Shown piece after piece: positions 35,161-46,549 of a stretch of DNA of 64,000 nt. Below the pieces are notes generated by a model, which was not told the origin of the DNA, ran no database searches, and worked only from the letters and a program-made list of their open reading frames with translations. Position 1 is the first letter of the stretch. Each line of letters begins with the position of its first letter. Both the position numbers and the translations under genes were made by a program. Origin of the DNA: Macrophomina tecta. Taxonomy: Eukaryota > Ascomycota > Dothideomycetes > Botryosphaeriales > Botryosphaeriaceae. The DNA is taken from positions 1,178,001 to 1,242,000 of the forward strand of contig JAKSGN010000036.1 in NCBI GenBank assembly GCA_024180945.1, read 5' to 3'.

Positions 35161-38100
35161 ACATCGAAGAGAACACCGATGCCTTCGCCGTCCGTGACCT
35201 GTGGAAGCCGTCGCGCTTCGCTCTGCCCGACCTACAGGCCGGCGCGACGCTCTTCCCGGAGCTGGAGCTAGACAGTGAGTTTCCCAGCCCGACGCGTTGC
35301 CTGACTGACCTCATGTGCCAAAGTCAACCAGATAAAAATCGACAACCCCTACGCTCCCAAGAAAGATCTCGCGCACGACCTGCAACTACCAGACCTTGAA
35401 TCGTTCCAGTATGGTCCGCCAGGCGACCTGGACTCACTTCAAGAATCCTCCGTATCCGCCCACCCCGCCCACCAGCTCCCAGAGACAGAGGCTCCGGACA
35501 ATGACATATGGAGAGAGTCAGCCGACCTCGGACCTGTTCATGAGGATGTCAAATTTCATACCTGGGAATCTTTCGAGGAGCCTGGCTTTCAGGAGCCCAG
35601 ACATGCCTACATTGCAGAAGCAGGACCGGAGGCATTTGATGCGGCCCTGGTGCGTATGCAGCAGATCGATTCTTCCAAACAAGCTGGCAGAGTTGTTCGG
35701 GCAGATATACTGCTTGGCTCGCTGTTTAATCTGGGCCTCGGTCGGTCATCTGTGCTGTTTCGGTACGAGCACATGCAGAGCACTTTTGCGCAGGCCATCC
35801 ATGACGCTAGAATGCCCGGCTTCTCCCTTCAATCCGCCCAGGCGCTGATCGGGAACTTCATTCGTGGTGGATCTGCCTTCAGGGAACTTCGAGATTTCGC
35901 CGAGCGTATCTACGGCTCTGACAGCACCTTCGCTTCTCAGGTTGCCTTAGCCAACGCTGTTACAACAATCGTCTCTGCCATGGAGAACCACTTGGGGCCT
36001 AGGAGGGATTCTATTTCCAGTCTTTTGCAACTTCAGAACTTATTCCGAAGACCCCATCACATACTGCTGAAAGTGAAGGACGTCATTGAGGTAGTGAAGT
36101 CTTTGACCACGAATGAGGAGCTCATCACAACGCTGTACATATATGTACAGGATATGGAACAGGAGAGCGTTTGGCTGCGCTCGGTCTTCTTGGATATTCT
36201 GAAAAGTGTCAGTATTCCTTGGCTAGAATTTGCGGCTGAATGGGCCGGCCTGCGAAGGGGCTTCAGGACTGGATTTACCAAGGAAGACGTAAGACACACG
36301 TTTGTGGGCATTGAAGAGCAGCCCGGGGACCATGTTGAGAATCGACCACCTCCTGAGCACTTCTATCGACCAGAGAACATGCCGAGGTTTATGCCAGAAG
36401 ATGACGGCCAAACTCTCTTCGAGACTGGGAAAAGCCTACGCTTCCTGGAGGCCCACCATCCAAACCACCCTTTATGTGCGCCACATACTGTAGGCGTTCA
36501 AGCTCCGCCCCTTGAATGGAGTTTTGGATGGGGAGACATGGAAAGTATTGCAACCAAAGCAAAGGATTATGAAAAGAGCTTGGCCGACGCCATCCGAAAG
36601 TATAGATGCACCTCAGCCGATGTGGACCTGAGAACAAGACGCTCTTCTGATACAGAGAAAGACCCCCATACGACAGTGGAGCCAGCAAATTACGAAAGCA
36701 ACATCTTGGAAACGTTTGAGCTTTTTGACCAAGTCCCCTCCAACGAGGAGAGCAGCTTAGCCACCACTCTGCACTCGCTAGTTCTCTCATCCATCACAAA
36801 CAGGAGTCAAGACGATGAAGACGCGTACACATTTGCCCCGCCAATAGCTCTTACTCCATCAATCTCCTTGACACCACTCTTTCTGGCACAAGCTCGTCTC
36901 GTAAATGCAACAACACTTCGGCTCTTCTTCCGACACCACAACCTCAGGCTCCACTTTTCTGTTCAGAGGCAGTACCAGCTTCTTGGTGATGGAATGTTTA
37001 TGTACCGACTAACATCTTCGCTTTTTAATCCCGAGTTGGAAACGGCAGAACGACGTAGGGGCACAGTTCGAACAGGAGCACCTATGGGATTAAAACTTGG
37101 TTCACGTTCAACTTGGCCGCCGGCCAGCTCAGAATTACGGCTTGCTCTGATGGGAATTCTTAGCGAAAGCTATCACTCATCGAAGCTCTATCACTCTCAT
37201 AAAAACAAAACTTCGCCCAGGAGACAAGATAAACGACTTCGAGAAACACCTGACCTTCCGGGAAATCTGAGCTTCTCCATCCGGCTGCTCTCAAACGAAG
37301 AGATCGAAAAATGCATGGACCCGAACTCTCTGTACGCGCTGGACTTCCTCCGCCTCCAGTACACGCCACCGCCGCCGCTCAATCTCATCATGACCTCGTC
37401 CGCCCTCGACAAATACGATCAGTGCTTCCGCCTGCTCCTGCGCATAACGCGCATGCTCTTCGTCGTCAACCACCAGCTCCCGCGCCACGGCCTGCCCGGC
37501 GTCTGGGAGACGAAGTCGTTCCGCAACGAGGCGCACCACTTCGTCGGCGCCGTGGCCTCGCACTTCTTCGAGTCGGGCATCGGCGAGGCGTGGCAGGCAT
37601 TCGAGCTCGCGCTCGACGGCCTCGAGCGTCGCATGCGCGCCGAGGACGAGGATGAGGGTGCGGAGCAGACGAGCGCGTTCGGCAGGCTCGTCGCCGAGGG
37701 CCTGGAGAGCGTGCGCCTCGCTCATGAGGAGTGCCTCGATCGCATCTTGTTTGCGCTGTTGCTGCGCAGGCGCCAGCAGCAGGTGATGAAGCTACTGGAA
37801 GAGATCTTTGAGACGATACTTGCGTTTGCGAAGCGCGCGAACGATTACGCCGCCGGGGCGACGGGGGGCATAGGCCCCGATGAGGCGCGCGAGATTAGAG
37901 AGATGTACATGCTGTTCAGGAGCAAAGTCAACGTCTTCATGACTGTTTGTCGTGGGTTGTCGGGCAAGCGTGGCGGCTATGCGGCGGGCAGGACGGCAGG
38001 GAACAACCTGTTCGCTGCTGCGGCTGCAGAGAGGGGAGGGGGCTATGGGATGGGAGTTGGGGAGGAGGAGAATACGATTGACAGGCTATTATTAAAGTTG

Positions 38101-38175
38101 GAGATGAGTGGGTATTACAGCGCACCCGTGGCTACGGATTTGGTAATTGAGGCGCCGGGTGGTGTTGACAAGTAG
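35151..38175 (+). CDS. Gamma-tubulin complex component (Spc97/Spc98 family, GCP6/Alp16-like)
   Basis: Subunit of the microtubule-nucleating gamma-tubulin complex at spindle pole bodies and septal centres. Two exons (35151-35274, 35324-38175) give 991 residues. The N-terminus is acidic and starts MDIDIEENTDAFAVRDLWKP. The GRIP1-like half is marked by ADILLGSLFNLGLGRSSVLF and LLKVKDVIEVVKSLTTNEEL. The GRIP2 half includes LRLFFRHHNLRLHFSVQRQY (unusually spaced), FLRLQYTPPPPLNLIMTSS, and YDQCFRLLLRITRMLFVVNH, the family's tubulin-binding face. The last 90 residues are Gly/Ala-rich. GCP6 rather than GCP5 is my preference from overall length and N-terminal pattern, but I cannot align it. A uORF overlaps its start. 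Confidence 0.85.
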
Positions 38176-38517
38176 GGTCTGGCAGGATACGGGTTTTTGC
38201 AAAGAGGCGCGGGATTGTGGTTGGCATAGCGATCGGGCGTTTTGGCTTCAGAGTACTTTTACTCTGCCATATTTATTCTAGATTTAGCTTTCAACTGTGT
38301 GTACAGGAGTTCAAAGCTTAGAGGCTATTCTACACTGGCGCAGTTATGACTGTTTAGTGAAGTTCTTGCGGACCTTGCACCTCTTCGCAGCATTGGTAAT
38401 CGATGACTTGTAAAAAAAAAAAAACAAAAAATAGAATAAAATAAAATGCAAGGAAATCTCTATTGGTCTGCAAATCGCTATGTACAATTCATTCTCCTCA
38501 CACATACCTCACTATAT
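38176..38517. other. Intergenic between convergent genes
   Basis: About 340 bp of 3' UTR sequence. A long A-rich tract (taaaaaaaaaaaacaaaaaa near 38411) lies in it. Confidence 0.5.
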
Positions 38518-39487
38518 TTACCACGGAGGGCACGCACCATCGTACTGGTTGATACCCTCGGCGTGCTCCCAGCCGGGCACGTGGACGTTGAAGAACTTGC
38601 CCGTGTCGGACTTTGAGACGCGGAAGACGATGTCAGTAACGGCCTTGGAGCCCTGCTCGACGGTCAGGTCGGCGCTCGAGCCGCCGAGGTCGGTCTGGAC
38701 CCACTGTTGGAGGGAATACGTGTCAGCAGGAGTCCGTGGATTCGAGAAGTGATAGCGGTGGCGAAGGGGTTGCACTTACACCGGGCGAGACGGCGACGAA
38801 GGTGAAGCCTTCCTCGGCGAACGACTGGGCGTACTGGACCGTGAGCATGTTGAGGGCGGCCTTGGAGACCTTGTAGGCCGGGACTGGGAAGAGAGCGTAG
38901 GTGGGCGCCTTGGTGATGGAGCCGAGTGTGGTGGAGCTGTTGTTGGGCAGGGGCGGGTGTGTTAGCTGGGGATTGATTCGTTTTGGCATGCTCGGGAGTG
39001 AGGGGGGGCTCACATGTTGACGACCTTCTTGAGGTTGCCCTTCTTCAGGAGCGGCAGGAAGGCGCTGGTCACGTAGTGCACGCTGGTGACATTGATCTTG
39101 AAGGTGTCGTCGAGGTCGGTCCTGTCCCTCTTGCATCAGTGCGGTTTCTCCTGGGAAGCGGGCAAAACAGGTGCTGTACATGTTCTCGATGCCGTTGGGT
39201 GTGTAATTCATGACACCGGCATTGTTGATGATCACGTCGAGGCCCTTGCCGTTCAGCGACTGCTCGACCTGGCTGGCGGCCTTTTTCGCGCTCTCTTGCG
39301 AAGTAACGTCGAGCTGGACGAACTCGACCCGGCCGTTTGACTCGGCGATGAGCTTTTTGACGCCCTCGGTCTCGCTGCGGGCAGAGGCAAAGACCTTGCT
39401 GACTTCAGAGGCGGGCTTGGAGGCAATCAGGCCGGCGATGGCAAGGCCAAGGCCACGAGAAGAGCCGGTGATGAGGTAAGAAGCCAT
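38518..39487 (-). CDS. Short-chain dehydrogenase/reductase (SDR)
   Basis: NAD(P)-dependent oxidoreductase of the classical SDR family. Four exons (39487-39180, 39121-39014, 38936-38780, 38703-38518) give 252 residues, the standard size. The cofactor motif TGSSRGLGLAIAG is at residues 7-19, the INNAGVM motif near 94-100, the catalytic Tyr/Lys in PAYKVSKAALN near 157, and WVQTDLGG near 191. The substrate is unknown. It belongs to the C-factor/sniffer-like SDR group common in fungi. It lies just left of the accessory region and could belong to it, but its short distance to the housekeeping GCP gene leaves that open. Confidence 0.9.
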
Positions 39488-40471
39488 TGCGCTATGGGGG
39501 ATTGATGTGTGAAGGGCTTTGCTTGAGGTTTGAGGAGGATGGTCAAGAGATGAGAACTGTGGTGTTTGGATCGAGTGAGTTACGCTGGCTGAAAGCAACT
39601 GGCTTTTATGTGCAGCGTTCGAGCACCAAAGGAAGAGACACTCGCGGTTTGGCCCCCATCTCCAGAGTTGCTGATGAGCAGAGCATACGGGTGAGGCACA
39701 GAGTCCGTTGGTGCTTAGAAAGCCGTATAGCAAGGCAACGGCGTGCGGCTGAATCTAGGGCCCACGTCTGAAGGATCTGGCAATGCAGCTGGGGTGAAGC
39801 GCGACTATTTAGTGCTTACCGGCGGATGGGATACCGAAACGGGCAGGCGGGGATCTGGCGTGCCTGCTAAGCTTACACAAGCTCTCCGCGGAGCGGCAGG
39901 CAGGCAGGCAGGCAGCCTTCCCGCTACGTCGCTCCCGCCCGTCCCGCCCCACGCCCTCCAGCCCCACTCGCCGCCCTCCCTGCAAACCTGCATCCTGCAC
40001 CGTGCACCCTGTTTGCGCCGCAAAGCACTGTCTTTGGGTTGCAGGGCTAAAGATGACCCTGGAATCCCGTTACGTTTCTGAATCCTGCCTCCCGTCTGCT
40101 CGGGCCACTGACTAATGAATTCCGGCGAGCTTTGTGCCTGTGCAAGCCCGCGCTGCCCACCGCCTCTCATTTACTGCCGCAGACTAAACTTCCGTGCATG
40201 ACGGCCTTCCAGTTGAATATTGCGGACTGAGCGACGGATCGAAGATTCGTCTTTCAGAGCCAACCGGGATTTGTAATCTCCGCAGACTGAGAACTGGCCT
40301 CAATTCTAATCACGGCACGCCGAGAATTAACTCTGCTGCTAAACATTGCAGGCTCAGACAGACTTCAAAATCACGGTCGCAGAAAGGAGACACAGAGCTG
40401 CAATGAAGCCACGATGAATTCTATAAAAGGTATGCTGGTCTATTTCTATCCGCAGACGATGCCCGTCCACA
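39488..40471. other. Intergenic with a (GGCA)n microsatellite
   Basis: About 980 bp of SDR promoter and 3' region of the GMC gene. Five GGCA units at about 39895-39914. No gene recognised. Confidence 0.5.
39895..39914. repeat. (GGCA)5 microsatellite
   Basis: Five tandem tetranucleotides in the SDR upstream region. Confidence 0.8.
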
Positions 40472-42436
40472 CTACGGGTTCAGGATGTCATGAGCAATCT
40501 TTTCGGCGAGGGCGTCTGCCACGAGGTTAGCGAAAGGTGCCGCCTTCAGGAACAAAAGCACTTACAGATGGTGGCGACAGGATGGCCGGGAGGCAGCACC
40601 GGAAAGGCTGAGGCGTCAACAACGCGCAGACCGTCAACGCCGAACACGCGAGCCTTGGTGTCGACCACGGCGTTCGCATCGTCCTCGCGGCCCATGGCAC
40701 AGGTGCAGGCGGCGTGGTAGACGGTGCTCACCGTCTTGCGGATGATCTCGAGGATCTCGTCGTCGGACTGGACATCGGCGCCGGGGAAGTACTCGTCGCC
40801 GATGAGGACGGGAGCCATGGCCTTCGAGGCGAACATCTCACGCACACGCTTGTAGCCAGCGACAACAACGGCTCGGTCCGCCGGGTGGGTCAGCCACCGC
40901 GGATCGATGACGGGAGCGTCTGCCATGTCCGCCGACGAGATGCCGACCGTGCCGCGCGAGAGCGGCGCCACCAGCGCCGTCGACACCGTCGCGTAGTTGA
41001 AGCCGTCCGTCGGCGCGTCGCGCGCGTAGTTCTGCTGGTAGCCCAGGAACCCGCTCATGCTCAGGTACTCGACCTCGGGCCAGTCGCCCGGGAACTGCGA
41101 CGCCAGCGCTCCCAGCGTGTCGTTGTCGAACTTGGCCCGCAACGCCGCCGGAATCTTCTCCCATGCCAAGAAGTCGCCGCCCGAGTTGGTCATGATGCCC
41201 TCCTGCTTCTCCAGGTACAGCTGCTCCGCCTCCGCCAGGAACGCCGGATCCGCAAGCGACGAGGACGTGATGACGTTCACCCGGTAGCTCGGCCCCATGA
41301 GGATGTGGTCCCACATGTTCTGCCCAACGCCAGGCCGGTCCGCGACGACGGGGATGTTGTGCGCGTCGAGAGTCTCCTTGGGGCCAACGCCGGACACCAT
41401 CAGCAGCTGCGGAGACTGGAAGGCGCCGGCAGAGACGATGACCTCCTTGTTGGCCGACAGAACGTACTGGACGCCGTCGGAATCCACGAGGACGCCCGTC
41501 GCCTTCTTGCTCGAGTCAAACAGGACCTTCTTGGCCAGCGTTGATTGGTAAACCATGAGCGACGTCTTCTCGAGCGCCGGCTGGAGGAATGCCGTCTCCG
41601 ACGACTCGCGCGTTTGCCGAGTGGCATCAATGTTCTCAAGGACGTAGGATGACCCGTTCAGCTGTCCGCTCGTGAAGCCCTTCTGCGACCCGATTCCGAT
41701 CTCGGCAAACCCCTTCTGCACCCAGGATGCCATGGCGTTGGCGTAGTTGGAGAAGGTCAGCTTGAGGGGGCCATCGCCGTTGCCGAGCGTGTCCAGGTCG
41801 TATTCCGGGGTCGCGTTGGAAGCACGACTGTCCTTGGGCGGAGTGAAGTTCAGGCTCTTCTCAAAGAACGGCGCGAAGTTCTCAAAGGTGTAGTCCGAGT
41901 CGCCAACCTGCTCGGCCCACTTCTTGTACGAGCCGACGGTGCCACGGTGGTACGCCATGTAGTTGCGTGCCGTGCTACCACCCAGCGTCTTTCCTCGCGC
42001 ATAGTGCACCTCGGCATTCAACAACTCCTAAAATGCTGCGTCAGGAAATGTGAACTACAAAGGAAGAGTCATCGCTACTTGCCTTCTGAGGAGTCGTGAC
42101 AAACCCCCAGTCTACACGATTGACGTCCTTGGGGTCCTTTCCCGTCCACATGGTGTCGTACGCCGGGATTTGGCTCAGGTTTCCGTTCTCGATTTCATAG
42201 AAGCTCCCTGCTTCGATGACCGCAACAGAGACGCTGGCGTCTTCAGCAAGGCGAGCTGCTACCGTCAATCCGGCGTTGCCACCGCCCACGACGACATAAT
42301 CGTACGTCGCGTTTCGAGGGACCCCGAACGAGGAACCAAGAAGCCTCCTTGCAACAAGTTCTCCGCGAGGAGCAAGTGGGACCGATTGCGCAAGGTGTGC
42401 GCATATGACCGGAGCCAGTAAAGTTGACAGGAACAT
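40472..42436 (-). CDS. Secreted GMC oxidoreductase (FAD-dependent, aryl-alcohol/glucose oxidase-like)
   Basis: Flavoenzyme of the glucose-methanol-choline family that oxidises alcohols or sugars and often makes H2O2 outside the cell. Three exons (42436-42083, 42027-40566, 40515-40472) give 619 residues. A hydrophobic signal peptide (MFLSTLLAPVICAHLAQSVP) is followed by the Rossmann motif YVVVGGGNAGLTVAARLAE. GKTLGGSTARNYMAYHRG and the GMC signature GAFQSPQLLMVSGVG come next. The catalytic His lies in YHAACTCAMG (about residue 555) and the second in PPGHPVATI (about 598). The first intron begins GCAAGT, a GC-AG intron. It shares a 1.4 kb divergent promoter with the laccase gene. The natural substrate cannot be told. 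Confidence 0.92.
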
Positions 42437-42526
42437 GTTGAGTGCTTTGGAGGGTTCAGAGAATGAGTTTGAGTGAAGCTGACGATGTGGTCGATTGGAG
42501 TTTCCTTTGCGTCTGGTCCTTGAACT

Positions 42527-42534
42527 CTATATAC
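42527..42534 (-). promoter_or_regulatory. TATA box of the GMC oxidoreductase gene
   Basis: ctatatac on plus reads GTATATAG on minus, about 90 bp before the ATG at 42436. Confidence 0.55.
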
Positions 42535-43087
42535 ACGCTCCTCCCCCTTCTGCTCCGCCCTCTTTCATCGGCCATCTTCAGCCTCTCGCGAGCAATTCTC
42601 AACGCCATCAATAGATCAATACAGCTGCCGAAATGAGACTGTTGGTTTTTTCCCCACCTCGAGGCTACTGTTCACCTAGTGGCTGTCCAGTAATCCCACC
42701 TTGGGGCCAACGGACCATCAGCTCAGGTGTTTGTGCCGTACTTATTGGGTGCTCGCGCCATTGTGGCTGACTTTTGAGGCTGCCTGGGGCTGTTGGCTTT
42801 GGGCGAGCAAGTGCGGTTATGCAAAATTGCTAGCAGGGTGGAGCGAAAGATGTTCCTTCAATGGCCCATTTTCGACGCCTTGATGCTCCAGCTGGTGGCT
42901 GAGTAGTAGGCAACCACGCCCCACGCGTGGGAGAACGACTAGTCAGCAACTTCTAGAAACGGATTGACAGCAGTCACCGAGTGGAGAATCCACGCATGCT
43001 GACGGCTGAGGCAAACATCCCGCACAGAAACTCAAGCTTTCGCATTTCCGGGTAGTACGCGGCATGGCTTCCAGAAACAGCTAAGAA

Positions 43088-43136
43088 GCGGCCCCATCAT
43101 ACCCTTTTTTTTTTCTTTAAAAAAAAAAAAGGCCGC
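43088..43136. repeat. T-run/A-run palindrome bounded by gcggcc/ggccgc
   Basis: gcggcc (43088-43093) and ggccgc (43131-43136) are exact reverse complements. Between them, T10-C-T3 (43105-43118) runs straight into A12 (43119-43130), so the unit can fold into a hairpin or cruciform. It lies left of the laccase gene; a similar T/A palindrome lies to its right. Confidence 0.8.
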
Positions 43137-43738
43137 ATTGACGATTGGCAGGATCCGAGGCCAGTTTACGTGATGCCGGCGTTCCAAACTGTCGGTACGT
43201 ACGAAGGAAGCACCCCCTGCTAGGGCGGAGAATCTTACTCTACTTCGCCGAGGAGGCGAGGGTACCACAAGCAAAACACCGCTGCGCCCTTGGCACGATT
43301 GGAGCCCTGTGAATCAGCCGGAAATACCAAGACCCTCTTTCGACACCGCCTTAGGAACCTGTTTGACTGTCCCCGGGCCGGCCTGCCCGCCTAAATCCGC
43401 AATCCTTTCACCTCGCTCTCGGAATAGCAACCATGTCCAGGCCATCCAGGGTGCTTCATGAGAACCATCAGGGCGGGCTTGCGGAACTCACCGGGCTGAA
43501 GTTTGCCTGTGGCTTTCTGCCGCAGCGAATGGCCGTTCCAGCCGCATCCCGTCTCCACCACATCCTACAATCCGCTAATATCAATCATGTATCTCGGGAT
43601 CCTACTGCTTGGCTTGAGGACGTAGGATCATGATGTTGGGCTCAGAAGGGCTTCGTCTCCGGCTGCCACTGTCCCGTTGCTGCGAGGCATTCGAGAGGAT
43701 TACCGAGTATTGGAGAGGCCGCATGAAGGCAGCAGAGC

Positions 43739-43746
43739 ATTAAATA
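43739..43746 (+). promoter_or_regulatory. TATA-like box of the laccase gene
   Basis: attaaata lies 83-90 bp before the ATG at 43829. Confidence 0.45.
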
Positions 43747-43828
43747 CGTGCTTTGGAGCGCGCGAGTTACTTTCAAGTTGAACAAGATATCACCTGTCTT
43801 GCACGACGTTGCCAGCTCCGCCGCAGCC

Positions 43829-45797
43829 ATGAAGTGTGCAACTCTTTGGAGCTATCTTGCCTCTGTCCTGACCGTCGGCGCTTCTGCGAGGTATTCCATT
43901 CAGCATAGACTTCAAACATTACCTAAATGCTGACAACTCATTTACAGAAGCTTGACGCGGTCCTTGCCTCAGCACAAGACCAACGGAGGGTCCAATTGGG
44001 GGACTTTGGACTGTCCAAAGTTACCCGATTTTTTGACCTCGAACCCGCTGCCCGGCGGCTTCCCGTGGGGTGACAGAAGCGGCCTAAGCAACGATCCCTA
44101 CACTGATGTGCCGAACACCGGGGTCACGAGGTACTACGATTTCAGCGTCGCACGTGGCTATCTCGCTCCAGATGGCTACAACAAAAGTGGCATCTTCATC
44201 AACGGCGAGTTCCCTGGGCCTGCCATTGAGGCCAATTGGGGCGACATGATTGAAGTACGAGTGCACAACAACATCGTCGGCCCTGAAGAAGGCACTGCGT
44301 TCCACTGGCATGGCATTACTCAGAAGGGCACGCAATGGTTTGACGGCGTTCCCGGCGTGTCCCAATGCCCCATTGCCCCTGGATCCTCTTTTACCTACCG
44401 CTTCCGTGCCGACGTCTACGGCACTTCTTGGTGGCACTCGCACTTCTCTGCGCAATATACCGCTGGTGCTTTTGGGCCCCTCATTATCTACGGCCCCAAG
44501 CATGTTCCTTACGATGTTGATGTCGGCCCTGTAATTCTCGGTGATTACTACCACCGTGACTACTTTGATGTTCTGGAGGATGCTGCCAGCAACACCACTG
44601 ACTTCAACATCTACGTCCCTTGGTCCGACAACAATCTGATCAATGGCAAGAACAACTATAATTGCTCCATGGTAGCTGGAAACGCTACGAGCTTCGCCAA
44701 CGCTACAAGCTCCTCGAATGCCACGTGCTTCTCCAACGCTGGCCTTGCCCAGTTCCGTTTCGAGCCAGGCAAAGTGCACCGCCTGCGTCTGATGAACGTG
44801 GGCGCAGCAGCACTGCTGCACTTCTCAATCGACGGGCACAAAATGCAAGTCATCGCCCACGACTTCGAACCTGTTGTCCCGTACGAGGCGGACGTTATCA
44901 CGCTGGGCGCCGCTCAACGCACCGACATCCTCGTCACTGCAGATGCCAACCCCAACGAGACATACTGGATCCGCTCCACCATCTCGCTCAACTGCTCTGT
45001 CTCGCACAACACCAAAGCGCTGGCCGTTCTCTCCTACGAAGGCAACGACCACATAGAAGAGCCACGCAGCCGCATTAGCGCCGCCGCGGCCGCTGCTGAC
45101 GAGAAGAGCTTCCTCTGCAAGAACGACGACCTGTCCCAGACGGTGCCCTTCTTCCCCAAGCCCGTCGCCGAGCCCGACGTGACCGAGACGATCGAAGTCG
45201 ACCTCTTCACCAATGCGACCGGCCACCATGTGTGGATCATGAACAACCGCACACAGCGCACGAACTACAACGAGCCCGTCTTGCTGCTCGCCAACCAGGG
45301 CAACAGCACCTTCCCGGACGAGTGGAACGTTTACGACTTTGGGCGCAACAAGACCATCCGCATCGTCCTCAACACCGTCTATCAGTCCGCCCACCCGATG
45401 CACTTGCACGGCCACTCTTTCGTAAGACCCTTCATCCCTTCACCACGCATGTGTACCCACTCTGACCTCTTCCTCGCAGCAAGTCCTCGCTGAAGGCCCC
45501 GGCGCCTGGGACGGCACGACCATCACCAACCCATCCAATCCCGCTCGCCGCGACACGCACATGCAGCGCCGGTACGGGCACCTGGTAATCCAGTTCGAGG
45601 CCGACAACCCGGGCGCGTGGAGCTACCACTGCCACATCGCCTGGCACGCCAGCATGGGCTACAACATCGAGATCCTCGAGCGTGGCGACGAGCTGGCGGC
45701 CGCCGGCGCTATTCCTATGGTCATGCAGCAGACGTGTGACGATTGGAAGGAGTGGAGCGGCAGGAATGTGGTCAATCAGATAGACGCGGGCATTTAG
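43829..45797 (+). CDS. Secreted laccase-like multicopper oxidase
   Basis: Four-copper oxidase that oxidises phenols or similar compounds and reduces O2 to water. Three exons (43829-43890, 43948-45421, 45480-45797) give 617 residues. A signal peptide (MKCATLWSYLASVLTVGASA) comes first. The copper motifs are HWHG (about residue 139), WWHSHFSAQY, HPMHLHGHSF and HCHIAWH (about 561). All ten His and the T1 Cys are present. The residue ten after that Cys, the T1 axial position, reads Tyr, where Leu, Phe or Met is usual. Many N-glycosylation sequons occur, for example NATSFANATSSSNATC. The group is the ascomycete laccase-like family (AA1 in CAZy terms). It is divergent from the GMC gene and next to the isocyanide synthase gene. 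Confidence 0.94.
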
Positions 45798-46145
45798 ATT
45801 ATCGGCGACTTCTATGCCGATGGTATAATGTTTTTTACCGAGCATGGGGTGATGTGGGTTTGGGGTCGGAATTTGTAGATATGGGCGGGGGATTGCCTGC
45901 ACAAAATAGACCGATGCACATGTTTATAAAGCAAAAATCTTCCCATCATTGGGCTGTCAGTATCACCAACTGTGTTGCTTAATGTCAGCCTCACTCGGGC
46001 TTCAGAAAAACGATTTAACTTAGCGAAAGCTCAGATTTGAGGCAGAAATCTCTGGTATTGAGATTGAGGATGCATTCGGGTTTATGATGATTTATCTGAA
46101 TGCGAATTTTATCAATCCTTTTGGACTCCTCGCGCCGTCTCAGTT

Positions 46146-46182
<37 letters not shown>

Positions 46183-46549
46183 AAGGGTCGATGACCCTGC
46201 GACTAGCTCAATTCACTCATAGTTCGATGCCTGTGCATAGATCTATTTTAGTATCACTACATCTGGTTAGAAGCACTCTCCCTAACACCCAAGACAACTG
46301 AAGCATTTCCGAAAGGAATTCTGAGAAGCCGGCGAAGGCCATTGTAAAATGCGAATGCGATGAGCTTAATTCTGATTCTACGTAAAGATGAAACAAGGCG
46401 AGTAAGCCCCAGCTGGCGGGCCTCATTTTGTGCATGGAAGACGGTGAAGAAGTTTTATGTATGTACGTAATGAACATAACGAGAAGCGACAGGAATAGGC
46501 AGTCTAAAAAAAACCAAAACCACGGTGCAACGTTTTCCGCACGGTCCAA
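45798..46549. other. Intergenic between convergent laccase and isocyanide synthase genes
   Basis: About 750 bp with a T28A9 palindromic tract (46148-46184). Otherwise nothing is recognised. Confidence 0.5.
46148..46184. repeat. T28A9 homopolymer palindrome
   Basis: Twenty-eight T immediately followed by nine A. It can form a T/A hairpin and is the right-hand partner of the tract at 43105-43130. Confidence 0.85.

Larger units (their letters stand above)
42437..43828. promoter_or_regulatory. Divergent promoter, GMC oxidoreductase / laccase
   Basis: A 1.4 kb region between two secreted-oxidase genes facing apart. It contains TATA boxes for both genes and a T/A hairpin at 43088-43136. Confidence 0.5.

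Noticed and set aside
40714..41544. 276-codon plus frame inside the GMC gene
   Set aside because: Arg/Val/Leu-rich shadow; the minus strand has the GMC signatures.
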